Shown one piece after another: positions 7,223 to 15,620 of a stretch of DNA of 64,000 nucleotides. Below the pieces are notes generated by a model. The model was not told where the DNA came from. It did not search any database and saw nothing but the letters and a program-made list of their open reading frames with translations. The stretch lies in assembly GCA_910579295.1 (NCBI GenBank), contig CAJTTC010000001.1:186001-250000 (forward strand), written 5' to 3'. The position numbers and the translations under genes are program-made. The stretch's first letter is position 1. Every line of letters starts with the position of its first letter. The stretch comes from an uncultured Christensenella sp. Lineage in GTDB: Bacteria; Bacillota_A; Clostridia; Christensenellales; Borkfalkiaceae.

Positions 7223-9289
7223 ATGCCCGAGATACAAAATCACGACGTTTTTACGAGAGCCGAAAAAATTATAAAAACGCTTTACGGAGAAAACGCAGAG
7301 TTCCGCGACGGTCAGTACGAAGCCATAGAGGCGGTAATGACAAAAAACAGGGTGTTAGTCGTGCAGAGGACGGGCTGGGGTAAAAGCCTTGTGTACTTTG
7401 CCTGTACTAAGCTCTTGCGCGAACAGCGCAGGGGAGTAACTCTTGTCGTCAGCCCACTGTTGATACTTATGGAAAATCAGCTGGAAGCGGCTAAAAGGCT
7501 CGGTCTTAACTGCGACGTTCTGAACAGTCGGGTTAAGGAGCGGCGGGAGGAAATTCTCGGCAAGTTGGTTGAAGATAAGCTCGATTTGTTGCTGATAACG
7601 CCCGAAACGCTGTTTGGCAACGACGTACAGAGCCGTTTAAAGGACGTAAAAATAGGGCTGTTTGTAATTGACGAAGCGCACTGCATTTCCGATTGGGGGC
7701 ACGATTTCCGTCTGGATTACGGCAATCTGATTAACGTTATACGCGTTTTGCCCGCCAACGTGCCCGTGCTTGCAACTACGGCGACGGCTAACGACAGGGT
7801 GATACGCGACCTCGAAAAACAGCTTGGCGGCTCTGTATACGTATCGCGCGGACCGCTCACACGTCATTCGCTCTCCATTCAGGTTCTGCGTATGAAAACC
7901 AAGGCAGAGCGTTACGGTTGGATACTTGCAAATTTAAATAACTTCAAAGGCAGCGGCATAATTTATTGCCTTACTCAGCACGACTGCGAGTACCTTGCGG
8001 ACTTCTTAGTCAAGAACGGAATTTCCGCCTTAGCATATCATTCCGATTTGAGCGACGAGCAGATAAGAAAGGCGGAGGAGCTGTTTAAATGCAATAAGAT
8101 AAAGGCAATAGTTGCCACGGTAAAGCTGGGTATGGGCTATGATAAGGGCGATATAGCGTTTGTCATACACTTTCAGATGCCAGCGAACATTGTTGCCTAT
8201 TATCAGCAGATCGGGCGAGCGGGCAGACAGCTTGACAGAGCCTATGCCGTTTTGATGTGCGGGGACGAGGACGAGAGAATTATCAAATATTTCATCGACA
8301 CGGCGTTCCCCTCCGAGAGCGAAACGGGTCAGATAATGCAACTGCTTTTCAACAGCAACGGTATGAAAATCGGCTCGCTTACGGCTAAGCTGAATATCGA
8401 GAGGCGGCGCATTGAAAAAGCTCTGACCTTTTTAGTCAACGACGGCTTTGTGATTAAGGATAGAGGAGTGTATTCGGCTTCTCCGAAAAAATACTTTTAC
8501 GACAGGGAGCACTACGACGAAATTATAAGAATAAGGCGCAGAGAAACGGAGCAGATGAAAGAGCTTTCGAAAACGTCGCAGTGTTACAGCAAGTTTATAG
8601 TAAACTGCCTTGACGACTATACCGCCAAGCCGTGCGGACGCTGCGCCAACTGTTCGGGCGGCGCAATAATTCCGAGCGAGGTGCCGTTTGAAATCAAGCA
8701 GTTAGCCGCAGAGTATATCAACGGCAGAACGGGGGAGATCAAGCCGAGAAAGATGTGGGCGGAGAGCTCCCTTACAAAATACGAGAAAATGCAATATTCA
8801 AACCGTGCGGGCATATATCTTGCCAAGTACGGGGAAGCGGGCTACGGCGAGCTTGTTCAGCGCGACAAATATGCGGGTAAAAAATTCTGCGACGAGCTGC
8901 TTAAAAGAAGCGTCGAAGTAATCAAGCCCGTATTAAAAGAGCACGGAATAAGCTTCATTACCTGCGTGCCGTCGCTGAGGAGCGATATCGTTGCCGATTT
9001 AGCCGAGAGAATTGCTGATACGTGCAACGTTACGTTTGTGCAGTTGTTGCAAAAAGCCGATACGAAACAGCAAAAGTATATGGAGAACTCCTCTTATCAG
9101 TGCGAAAACGCCTACAAATCGTTTACTTTAATACCTCGTTCGGCAATACCCGAAAGGGTGCTTCTTGTAGACGATATCGTCGATTCGGGGTGGACGCTTG
9201 CGGTGTGCGGCTACCGACTGATGGAGGGCGGGTGCGTCGAAGTTTACCCGTTCGCATTGGCAAACAGCGCAAAGGGATATAATTTATGA
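7223..9289 (+). CDS. RecQ-family DNA helicase with C-terminal phosphoribosyltransferase domain
   Basis: The protein is about 688 residues. Walker A is QRTGWGKS near 48-55. The RecQ signature motif II is IDEAHCISDWGHDFR near 149-163, followed by TTATAN (motif III). The helicase C domain contains QQIGRAGR (motif VI). The zinc-binding cysteines CGRCANC lie near 470, and a phosphoribosyltransferase PRPP loop VLLVDDIVDSGWT lies near 646-658. RecQ motors unwind DNA 3' to 5'; the PRTase resembles ComFC-type domains. The ATG at 7223 is preferred over an upstream TTG at 7187 because AGGAG sits at 7212-7216. The gene ends inside the start of the DprA-like gene (4-nt overlap). There is no HRDC domain. 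A role in DNA uptake, repair or phage defence is inferred from the combination. Confidence 0.85.
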   Translation: MPEIQNHDVFTRAEKIIKTLYGENAEFRDGQYEAIEAVMTKNRVLVVQRTGWGKSLVYFACTKLLREQRRGVTLVVSPLLILMENQLEAAKRLGLNCDVLNSRVKERREEILGKLVEDKLDLLLITPETLFGNDVQSRLKDVKIGLFVIDEAHCISDWGHDFRLDYGNLINVIRVLPANVPVLATTATANDRVIRDLEKQLGGSVYVSRGPLTRHSLSIQVLRMKTKAERYGWILANLNNFKGSGIIYCLTQHDCEYLADFLVKNGISALAYHSDLSDEQIRKAEELFKCNKIKAIVATVKLGMGYDKGDIAFVIHFQMPANIVAYYQQIGRAGRQLDRAYAVLMCGDEDERIIKYFIDTAFPSESETGQIMQLLFNSNGMKIGSLTAKLNIERRRIEKALTFLVNDGFVIKDRGVYSASPKKYFYDREHYDEIIRIRRRETEQMKELSKTSQCYSKFIVNCLDDYTAKPCGRCANCSGGAIIPSEVPFEIKQLAAEYINGRTGEIKPRKMWAESSLTKYEKMQYSNRAGIYLAKYGEAGYGELVQRDKYAGKKFCDELLKRSVEVIKPVLKEHGISFITCVPSLRSDIVADLAERIADTCNVTFVQLLQKADTKQQKYMENSSYQCENAYKSFTLIPRSAIPERVLLVDDIVDSGWTLAVCGYRLMEGGCVEVYPFALANSAKGYNL

Positions 9290-10260
9290 ATACAAACTCT
9301 CAGGCAATCAAGATATTTTGCAGTCATCTGTGCGTGGGCGGCGGCGTTTCGCCGTTAGAGCCGTCGGAATGGGGCGAGTTTACAAAGCTTCTTCACGGCA
9401 AAAACTTGGAGCCGAGCGATATTCTCGACTATTCGTTAAACGATTTTATAAATATTTTACAGATAGACAGCCCGTTCGCCGAAAGACTTATTCGGCTTAT
9501 TGACAGGAGCGCGAGCCTTGCGTTCGAATTGGGTAAATACGAAAATATGGGCGTGCGAGTCGTTACCCGCGCGGACTCGGAATATCCGTTGCGTTTAAAA
9601 AAGACCCTTGGCAATTTATGCCCGCCGCTGTTCTATTACGCGGGCGATTTGCAGTTGCTTAGCGAGCAGTGCGTGGGATACGTGGGGTCGCGCACGGTCG
9701 ACGAATGCGACGCGGATTTTACTAAAAAAATTGTCGCAAAGACGGCGCAAAGGGGCTTTGGCGTAGTGACGGGCGGCGCGAGGGGAATAGACAGCGTTTC
9801 CGAAGCCGAGGGGCTAAGGCTCGGCTGTCCCGTAATAGCGTTCCTGTCGGACTCGCTTATGCGGCGCTTAAAGAACGGTGCGACGGTGCAGGCTGTTCAG
9901 GGCGGCAGGCTGTTGCTGTTGTCCGTCGTCAAGCCCGACGCGGGATTTAATGCGGGAATAGCAATGATGCGCAACCGCTATATTTACGCGCAATCGGTCG
10001 GGACGGTGGTTGTGAGGTCGGATTTAAACAAGGGCGGAACTTGGACGGGAGCAACCGAAAATCTGCGCCACGGCTGGTGTACGGAATTTTGCTGGGATAA
10101 CGAAAAGTATCTTGGCAACAAGGAATTGATTAAGCGCAACGCCATTCCCATCACCGTGGATTGGGACGGCGACGTCTTTGCATACCGTGCGGAGGAGAGC
10201 AAGCCCGCCGACCCTGCCCCGACGCAAATGTCGTTGTTTGACGGCAAAAAACCGCAATAA
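9286..10260 (+). CDS. DprA/Smf-like Rossmann DNA-processing protein
   Basis: The 324-residue protein contains a DprA-type Rossmann domain: SEYPLRLKKTLGNLCPPLFYY, then VGYVGSRTVDE near 130, VVTGGARGIDSVSEAEGLR near 160-180, and a late block with NRYIYAQSVGTVVV. Classical DprA binds single-stranded DNA and loads RecA during transformation. Here the usual SGxAxGID glycine motif reads TGGARGID, so it is a divergent branch. The C-terminus ends in a PIP/clamp-like QMSLFDGKK segment, a motif often seen in clamp-binding DNA proteins. It is translationally coupled to the helicase (ATGA overlap), so the two proteins probably act together. It may not be the housekeeping DprA of this organism. Confidence 0.75.
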   Translation: MNTNSQAIKIFCSHLCVGGGVSPLEPSEWGEFTKLLHGKNLEPSDILDYSLNDFINILQIDSPFAERLIRLIDRSASLAFELGKYENMGVRVVTRADSEYPLRLKKTLGNLCPPLFYYAGDLQLLSEQCVGYVGSRTVDECDADFTKKIVAKTAQRGFGVVTGGARGIDSVSEAEGLRLGCPVIAFLSDSLMRRLKNGATVQAVQGGRLLLLSVVKPDAGFNAGIAMMRNRYIYAQSVGTVVVRSDLNKGGTWTGATENLRHGWCTEFCWDNEKYLGNKELIKRNAIPITVDWDGDVFAYRAEESKPADPAPTQMSLFDGKKPQ

Positions 10261-10306
10261 GGCGCGTTAATTCATTAAAACAAAAATATTGCCGACAATA
10301 ATTTAT

Positions 10307-10741
10307 ATGTGTAAAATTCTTGTCGTTGTCGATATGCAAGCAAATTTTATAGAGGAAACAGGCGCGGAATATATTGTTCCGAAAGTCGCCTGCAAAATCG
10401 TCAGCAGAAGAAAAGAGGGCTATGAAATAGTAATGACCTCTGATAAATCTGGCGGTGAGTTGAACGGGGCAATCGCCGAGGCTTGCGGGAGCTGTAAGAC
10501 ATTTAAAAAGCATTCCTACGGTTGCGAGGAATTGATGCTCTATCTCAAACAGAGAAGTCCCGACAGGGTGGAATTTGTCGGCGTTTGCACCGATATCTGC
10601 GTAATAACAAACGTGCTTGCGGCGATTACCGTTTTGCCCTTCGCCGATATAGCGGTGGACGGCGGCTGTTGCGCTTCGGCAAGTGCAGAGGGACAGAGAA
10701 GCGCTCTCCGCGTAATGAAGTCGTGCAATATAAACCTGTAA
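10307..10741 (+). CDS. Cysteine hydrolase of the isochorismatase/nicotinamidase superfamily
   Basis: The protein is about 144 residues from the ATG at 10307; a TTG at 10289 is possible but less likely. The triad of the superfamily is visible: Asp in VVVDMQANF near the N-terminus, Lys in TFKKHSYG, and the nucleophilic Cys in VGVCTDICV. It is shorter than most nicotinamidases (about 180-210 residues) and lacks an obvious metal-binding DxHxxxH loop, so the substrate is uncertain. It stands between the helicase/DprA pair and a terminator, about 46 nt after the DprA-like stop, and could be the last gene of that unit. Confidence 0.7.
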   Translation: MCKILVVVDMQANFIEETGAEYIVPKVACKIVSRRKEGYEIVMTSDKSGGELNGAIAEACGSCKTFKKHSYGCEELMLYLKQRSPDRVEFVGVCTDICVITNVLAAITVLPFADIAVDGGCCASASAEGQRSALRVMKSCNINL

Positions 10742-10760
10742 ATTATCGCTCAAAATCCAA

Positions 10761-10799
10761 AAAAATCTCCTAAACCCCCGTCGGTTTCAGGAGATTTTT
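10761..10799 (+). terminator. Intrinsic terminator after the cysteine hydrolase
   Basis: AAAAATCTCCTAAAC at 10761-10775 pairs with GTTTCAGGAGATTTTT at 10784-10799 with a single bulged base. The A-rich and T-rich flanks could make it work in both directions. Confidence 0.8.
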
Positions 10800-10884
10800 A
10801 TTTATTGGAAGTCGGCTTATGTGCGCCGTAATATTGTGCCCGTCGCTTGTTGAGAAGAAAGTAATTTTTTTTGTTATAAAACAG

Positions 10885-10924
10885 TTGACAGCATAAAATA
10901 ACAGTGTTATAATAACGACGTTAT
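10885..10924 (+). promoter_or_regulatory. Consensus promoter overlapped by two tandem palindromic operators of the TetR gene
   Basis: TTGACA at 10885-10890 and TATAAT at 10908-10913 are 17 bp apart, a perfect consensus. Two 13-bp palindromes lie across the -10 and start region: ATAACA-G-TGTTAT at 10898-10910 and ATAACG-A-CGTTAT at 10912-10924, with centres 14 bp apart. Both fit ATAAC-N3-GTTAT. The arrangement suggests strong autorepression by the TetR-family protein encoded 20 nt downstream. Confidence 0.8.
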
Positions 10925-10944
10925 CAAATAAAGGAGCAAATGAC

Positions 10945-11589
10945 GTGCGTACAAAAAACGAACTTGCCGTAGATAAGATATTGGAATGCGCCAGAGAGGA
11001 GTTTATGGAAAAAGGCTTTGAGGGCGCGTCTATGCGTTCGATTGCCGAGAAGTCGGGATATACGACGGGAATGGTGTACGGGCGTTTTGCGGACAAGAGC
11101 CAACTGTTCAAAGAGCTTGTAAGCGAGGCGGCGGATAAACTGTTTAACTTCTTTTCCTATACGGAAGACGAGTTCGCGACGTTCCCGCCCGAAAGACAGT
11201 ACAACGAAATGCACACCTATGTCGGGGCTAAGGTTGACGTGATGATAGATATTATCTACGACAACTTCGACGCATTCAAACTTATAGTTTGTAAGAGTTC
11301 GGGAAGCGGCTTTGAATACTACATAGACAAGATGATAGACGTAGAAACGGCAAATACCGTGCGCTTTATCAAGCAGCTAAACGACGCGGGCATCAAAATG
11401 AACGAGGTGCGCGCGGATTTGAGCCATATGTTATCGAGCGCAATGTTCAACGGAGTATTCGAGGTGGTTGCGCACGATCTGCCGAAAGAAGAAGCGAGAG
11501 GCTATATCAAGCAAGTGCAGGACTTTTTCAACGCTGGGTGGGACAAATTGCTCGGACTGCCTACGGATTGGCAAAGCTCGCTTAAATAA
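10945..11589 (+). CDS. TetR/AcrR-family transcriptional regulator
   Basis: The 214-residue protein carries an N-terminal TetR helix-turn-helix (about residues 10-55: ILECAREEF, EGASMRSIAEKSGYTTGMVYGRF) and a helical ligand-binding and dimerisation C-terminus. The GTG at 10945 is used because AAGGAG lies at 10931-10936; a nearby ATG at 10940 is in another frame. Two palindromes over its own promoter point to autoregulation. It precedes an ABC half-transporter pair and probably controls it, although no copy of the same palindrome was seen directly before the ABC gene. Confidence 0.88.
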   Translation: MRTKNELAVDKILECAREEFMEKGFEGASMRSIAEKSGYTTGMVYGRFADKSQLFKELVSEAADKLFNFFSYTEDEFATFPPERQYNEMHTYVGAKVDVMIDIIYDNFDAFKLIVCKSSGSGFEYYIDKMIDVETANTVRFIKQLNDAGIKMNEVRADLSHMLSSAMFNGVFEVVAHDLPKEEARGYIKQVQDFFNAGWDKLLGLPTDWQSSLK

Positions 11590-11597
11590 ATTTAAAC

Positions 11598-11621
11598 GGA
11601 GATTGCAATAATCTCTTTTTT
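11598..11621 (+). terminator. Short intrinsic terminator after the TetR gene
   Basis: GAGATT at 11599-11604 pairs with AATCTC at 11610-11615, followed by TTTTTT. The stem is only 6 bp, so termination may be partial. Confidence 0.55.
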
Positions 11622-11631
11622 AACGGGTATG

Positions 11632-11649
11632 AGTTAGCGTATGCTAACT
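11632..11649. promoter_or_regulatory. Predicted DtxR-family operator, copy 1
   Basis: AGTTAGC-GTAT-GCTAACT is a 7-bp inverted repeat with a 4-bp spacer. Its core GTTAGC-N4-GCTAAC recurs exactly at 16988-17003 and with one mismatch at 16892-16907, next to a DtxR-family gene. The motif resembles the known DtxR/IdeR box, which is built around GGTTAG/CTAACC arms. Confidence 0.65.
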
Positions 11650-11686
11650 ATGCGATATTAAAAATTCAAGGAGGTTTTATAAGAAA

Positions 11687-11719
11687 ATGAAAATCCAAAC
11701 GGGAGGTAGTAATCTATGA
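11687..11719 (+). other. Ten-codon upstream reading frame coupled to the ABC gene
   Basis: AAGGAGG at 11668-11674 precedes ATG at 11687, giving the peptide MKIQTGGSNL whose TGA overlaps the ABC start codon (ATGA at 11716-11719). A second ribosome binding site GGGAGG at 11701-11706 lies inside it. It may act as a translational-coupling leader; whether it is translated is not shown. Confidence 0.4.
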
Positions 11720-13494
11720 GAAAAAAGAAAGGTAATCTTGCCGAACTTATGCAATACGCGGGCAAGCACAAGTATCTGACTTATTCGTCGTGGGCGTTGT
11801 CGGTCATAGGCGCGGCGCTTGCGCTCGTGCCGTTCGTCTACATTTTCTTTATCATAAGGGAAGTGATAGAGGTAGCTCCCGATTTTTCGCAGGCAAGCCA
11901 TATAGTGTTAAACGGTTGGATGGCGGTAGTATTCGCCGTCGCTTCTATAATAGTCTATTTCGGCGCGCTTATGTGTTCGCACTTGTCGGCATTCAGAATT
12001 GCGGGCAATATGCGTAAAAGGACGATGCAACATATATCCGAATTGCCGCTCGGCTTTATCGGCGAAGCGGGCAGCGGAAAGGTGCGCCGTATCGTAAACG
12101 ACAGCAGTGCGGCGACGGAAACGTTCCTCGCGCATCAACTGCCCGATATGGCGGGCGCGGTTGCAACGCCTGTCGGAATGATTATAATGCTGTTTTTGTT
12201 CGATTGGCGGTTCGGTCTTATCAGTTTATTGCCCGTTCTTCTCGCATTTGTTTGTATGTGGAAAATGGCAGGACCGAAAATGGCGCAGGATATGAAAGCC
12301 TACAACAATGCGCTCGAAGATATGAATAATCAAGCGGTGGAATATGTACGCGGTGTTCCCGTAGTCAAGACGTTTGGTCAGACGGTGCGCTCGTTTAAGA
12401 AGTTTCAAGGCTCGATAGACAACTATCATAATTATTGCGTTGCCTACTGTAAAAAATGCCGTCCGTCAATGATACTGTTTACAATGTTCATAAACAGCAC
12501 GTTTGCATTTTTAATCTCGCTTGCGCTTATCCTTGCAGGCGGCGAAGCGATTGCGCTGAACACGCTAATGAATTTTATATTCTACGTTATATTCACGCCT
12601 ATACTAACAACTTCGCTTATGAAAGTTTTGTATATGAGCGAGAACGGTATGGTGGTTGCCGACGCCTTGCAACGTGTTCACTCTATACTCGACTTAAAGC
12701 CGTTGCCCGAAGCGGTAAAGGGCGAAACGCCCGAAGATAATTCGGTAGAGTTTAGCGGCGTATCGTTCCGTTACTCTAACGCCGAAACGGACGCACTCTC
12801 TAACGTGTCGTTCAAAGTAAACGCAGGTCAGACGGTAGCGTTTGTCGGACCGAGCGGCGGCGGAAAGACGACGGTTGCGGGGCTTATTTCGCGGTTTTGG
12901 GACGTGCGCGAAGGCTCGGTGAAAATCGGCGGCGTAAACGTAAAGAACATAAAACACGAAGAATTGATGAACAACGTGTCGTATGTGTTTCAGGACAGCA
13001 AATTATTGAAAACGTCTATATTGGAAAACGTGCGCCTGTCCAATCCGAGCGCAAGCGAAATCGAAGTTTTGAATGCGTTGCATAAAGCTCAGTGCGACGA
13101 TATAATAGCAAAATTGCCGTACGGTATTCACACCGTCATAGGCACGAAGGGCGTGTATCTGTCGGGCGGCGAACAGCAGAGAATTGCTATTGCAAGGGTT
13201 ATGCTGAAAAATTCGCCCATAATCGTACTTGACGAAGCGACGGCGTTCGCCGATCCCGAAAACGAAGCGTTGGTACAAAAGGCGTTCTCGGAACTGTCCA
13301 AAGATAAGACGGTCATAATGATAGCGCACAGGCTCACCACCGTCAGAAACGTAGACAGGATTTTTGTACTTAAAGAAGGACAAATCGAGGACGCGGGTAC
13401 GCACGACGAACTTGTAAAGAGCGGCTCGCTGTATGCAAAGATGTGGAAGGACTATCAGACTTCTATCGGTTGGAAAGTGGGAGGTGCGAAATGA
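11716..13494 (+). CDS. ABC half-transporter (exporter fold, IrtA/IrtB-like), first of pair
   Basis: The 592-residue protein has an ABC transmembrane domain (about residues 15-330, six predicted helices) and a C-terminal ATPase with Walker A GPSGGGKT near 379, Q-loop VFQDSKLL near 428, signature LSGGEQQR near 481, Walker B IIVLDEA near 505 and the H-loop AHRLTT. Exporter-type pairs of this sort include drug and peptide exporters, but relatives such as IrtAB import siderophores. Here the neighbours are metal- and stress-related and a DtxR-like box lies upstream, which favours metal-chelate or haem traffic (inference). It ends in an ATGA overlap with its broken partner. Confidence 0.82.
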   Translation: MRKKKGNLAELMQYAGKHKYLTYSSWALSVIGAALALVPFVYIFFIIREVIEVAPDFSQASHIVLNGWMAVVFAVASIIVYFGALMCSHLSAFRIAGNMRKRTMQHISELPLGFIGEAGSGKVRRIVNDSSAATETFLAHQLPDMAGAVATPVGMIIMLFLFDWRFGLISLLPVLLAFVCMWKMAGPKMAQDMKAYNNALEDMNNQAVEYVRGVPVVKTFGQTVRSFKKFQGSIDNYHNYCVAYCKKCRPSMILFTMFINSTFAFLISLALILAGGEAIALNTLMNFIFYVIFTPILTTSLMKVLYMSENGMVVADALQRVHSILDLKPLPEAVKGETPEDNSVEFSGVSFRYSNAETDALSNVSFKVNAGQTVAFVGPSGGGKTTVAGLISRFWDVREGSVKIGGVNVKNIKHEELMNNVSYVFQDSKLLKTSILENVRLSNPSASEIEVLNALHKAQCDDIIAKLPYGIHTVIGTKGVYLSGGEQQRIAIARVMLKNSPIIVLDEATAFADPENEALVQKAFSELSKDKTVIMIAHRLTTVRNVDRIFVLKEGQIEDAGTHDELVKSGSLYAKMWKDYQTSIGWKVGGAK

Positions 13495-15115
13495 TTAAGC
13501 ATTTAATGAAAAAATTTGCTCTTTCGCGGGACGGTGCAAAGGGCTTTATATGGGCGGTTGTCGCTTGCGTCGCGCAAGACCTTGCGTTTATGTTGCCCGT
13601 CAGTTTACTGTATTTTCTCGTGAACGACTTTATAAGCGTAAATCCTATACCGACATCGCATTATTATCTTTACGGTTTCGGCTGTCTGGGAGCATTGCTG
13701 CTGATATTTTTCACGGCGTTCTGGAAATACAACGCGACGTACTTTACGACGTACCGCGAATCGGGCGTAAAGCGCGTATCCCTTGCCGAAAAGCTAAGAA
13801 AGTTGCCGCTGTCTTTCTTCGGTAAAAAAGATTTGGCTGACTTGACAAATACCGTTATGGGCGATTGCGCTACCACCGAACAGATGATGTCGCATTACGT
13901 TCCTCAGTTCTGGGGCTCGCTCATTTCAACCTGCCTGATTGCAATAAGTATGTTCGCGTTCGATTGGCGTATGGCTCTCGCCGCGCTGTGGGTACTGCCC
14001 GTAACGCTCATAATAGTTGCCTTGTCTAAAAAGGCGCAGACGTATTTCACCCGCAAACAGACGGAAGCGAGCGTAGCGGTGCAGGACGGAATACAGGAAT
14101 GTCTGGACACCGTGCGCGACCTGAAATCGAATAACGCCGAAAAGAAATATTTGCAGGGGCTGAATAAGAAAATAGACCGTCTGGAAGGCAGACATATAAA
14201 AAGCGAGCTCGGTTCGGCTATGTTCGTCGTTCCCTGTTCGATGATACTCAAATTCGGTATTGTTACAGTTGCGCTTGTGGGCGGCACGCTGTTAATGAAC
14301 GGAACTCTGTCGCTCATAACGTTCTTTATGTTCCTGCTTGTCGTATCGCGTATTTACGAGCCGCTTACGGGCACATTGCAAAACCTTGCGGCGATGAACA
14401 GTTTGCAGGTCAATATCGACCGTATAAACGATATGGAAAATACTCCCGAACTCGGCGGCGTCAACAAGTTTGAGCCCAACGGGTACGACATCGAGTTCAA
14501 AAACGTGGGATTTGCGTATAACTCGGGCGAAACGGTTTTAGACGGCGTGTCGTTTACGGCTAAGCAGGGCGAAGTGACCGCGCTCATCGGTGTGTCGATC
14601 CCGAAGAACTGCTGAAAGCCTACTCGATAGTGTTCCAGGACGTAACGTTATTCAATAATACGGTAATGGAAAACATACGCATAGGTAAAGCGGGCGCGAG
14701 CGACGAGGAAGTTCTGCGCGTGGCAAGGGAAGCTCAATGCGATGAGTTTGTAAGCAAATTGCCTAACGGCTTTGATACTGTAATAGGCGAGAACGGTTCT
14801 ATGCTTTCGGGCGGAGAGCGGCAGAGAATATCCATAGCGCGCGCTATGCTCAAAGACGCGCCGATAGTTATTATGGACGAAGCCACCGCTTCGCTCGACG
14901 CCGAAAACGAAACGGAAGTACAGCGTGCGCTGTCCGCGCTCATACAAAACAAAACCGTACTTAGCATAGCGCACCGTATGCGAACGGTGGACGGCGCGGA
15001 AAAAATCGTCGTCTTGCAGGGCGGTAGGGTTGTCGAGCAAGGCACGCCGCAGGAGCTTAAAAACAAGGGCGGAGCGTATACGAAAATGCTGAAATTGCAG
15101 AGCTCGGGCGAATAA
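13491..15115 (+). pseudogene. ABC half-transporter, second of pair, disrupted by deletion of Walker A
   Basis: The gene starts at ATG 13491 (GGGAGG upstream, ATGA overlap with the first half-transporter). The transmembrane domain and the start of the ATPase read normally to ALIG at about 14589, then the frame meets a TGA at 14613-14615. From about 14596 a different frame continues as DPEELLKAYSIVFQD, then signature LSGGERQR, Walker B IVIMDEA and AHRM to a stop at 15115. By alignment with the first partner about 33 residues, including the whole Walker A, are missing, so roughly 100 bp has been lost out of frame. The remaining N-terminal 374 codons and the 161-codon C-terminal frame from 14630 cannot make a working ATPase. 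It is either a real deletion or an assembly collapse. Confidence 0.85.
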
Positions 15116-15138
15116 AAGACAATATATTGCGCATAATT

Positions 15139-15175
15139 ATCGGCGGAAATTATTCCGCCGATATTGTTTGTTTTT
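15139..15175 (+). terminator. Intrinsic terminator after the ABC pair
   Basis: ATCGGCGGAA at 15139-15148 pairs perfectly with TTCCGCCGAT at 15153-15162 around a 4-nt loop, followed by a T-rich tract. Confidence 0.85.
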
Positions 15176-15178
15176 TGC

Positions 15179-15221
15179 TTGACATTTAATCGGTAAAATC
15201 TTATAATTAGAATAATTCTAA
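15179..15221 (+). promoter_or_regulatory. Consensus promoter with PerR box for the Fur-family gene
   Basis: TTGACA at 15179-15184 and TATAAT at 15202-15207 are 17 bp apart. TTAGAAT-A-ATTCTAA at 15207-15221 is a perfect 7-1-7 inverted repeat matching the PerR-box consensus of Firmicutes and overlapping the transcription start. It implies autorepression and control of the rubrerythrin/rubredoxin genes downstream. Confidence 0.85.
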
Positions 15222-15237
15222 ATATAGTCGGTTTTAT

Positions 15238-15606
15238 ATGAAGCGCTACGCCAATGCAATACTCACCTTAATAAACGAATCGAGCAATCATTTAACTGCG
15301 GAACAGGTTTTTCTCGAATTGAAAAAGACAGAGCCGAAGATTGTGCTTGCTTCCGTGTATAATAATCTGAACGCGCTCACGGAAAAAGGGCTTATCCGCA
15401 AAGTCAGTCTTGACGGGCAAGCCGACAGGTACGACAAGATTAAAAAGCACGACCACCTCGTATGCCGCAAATGCGGGAGGCTTGCCGACTTCGAGTTCGG
15501 TGATCTGACGGAAAATTTATCCGCGCAACTTCATTCGGACGTTTTCAAGTATGATTTAAAAGTATTTTACGAATGTTCCGAATGCAGAAATAAAATAAAT
15601 AATTAA
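15238..15606 (+). CDS. perR: Fur-family regulator, PerR-like
   Basis: The 122-residue protein has the winged-helix domain (LTAEQVFLELKK, LASVYNNLNALTEKGLIRKV) and the Fur-family metal region with HDHLVCRKCGRLADFE and a second Cys pair ECSECR, the structural zinc site. The PerR assignment rests on the 7-1-7 PerR box over its own promoter and on the downstream peroxide-detoxifying genes. It is slightly shorter than typical PerR (about 140 residues) because the N-terminus is short. It lies 14 nt before rubrerythrin, so the three genes are probably one operon. Confidence 0.85.
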   Translation: MKRYANAILTLINESSNHLTAEQVFLELKKTEPKIVLASVYNNLNALTEKGLIRKVSLDGQADRYDKIKKHDHLVCRKCGRLADFEFGDLTENLSAQLHSDVFKYDLKVFYECSECRNKINN

Positions 15607-15620
15607 AAAAAGGAGATACT

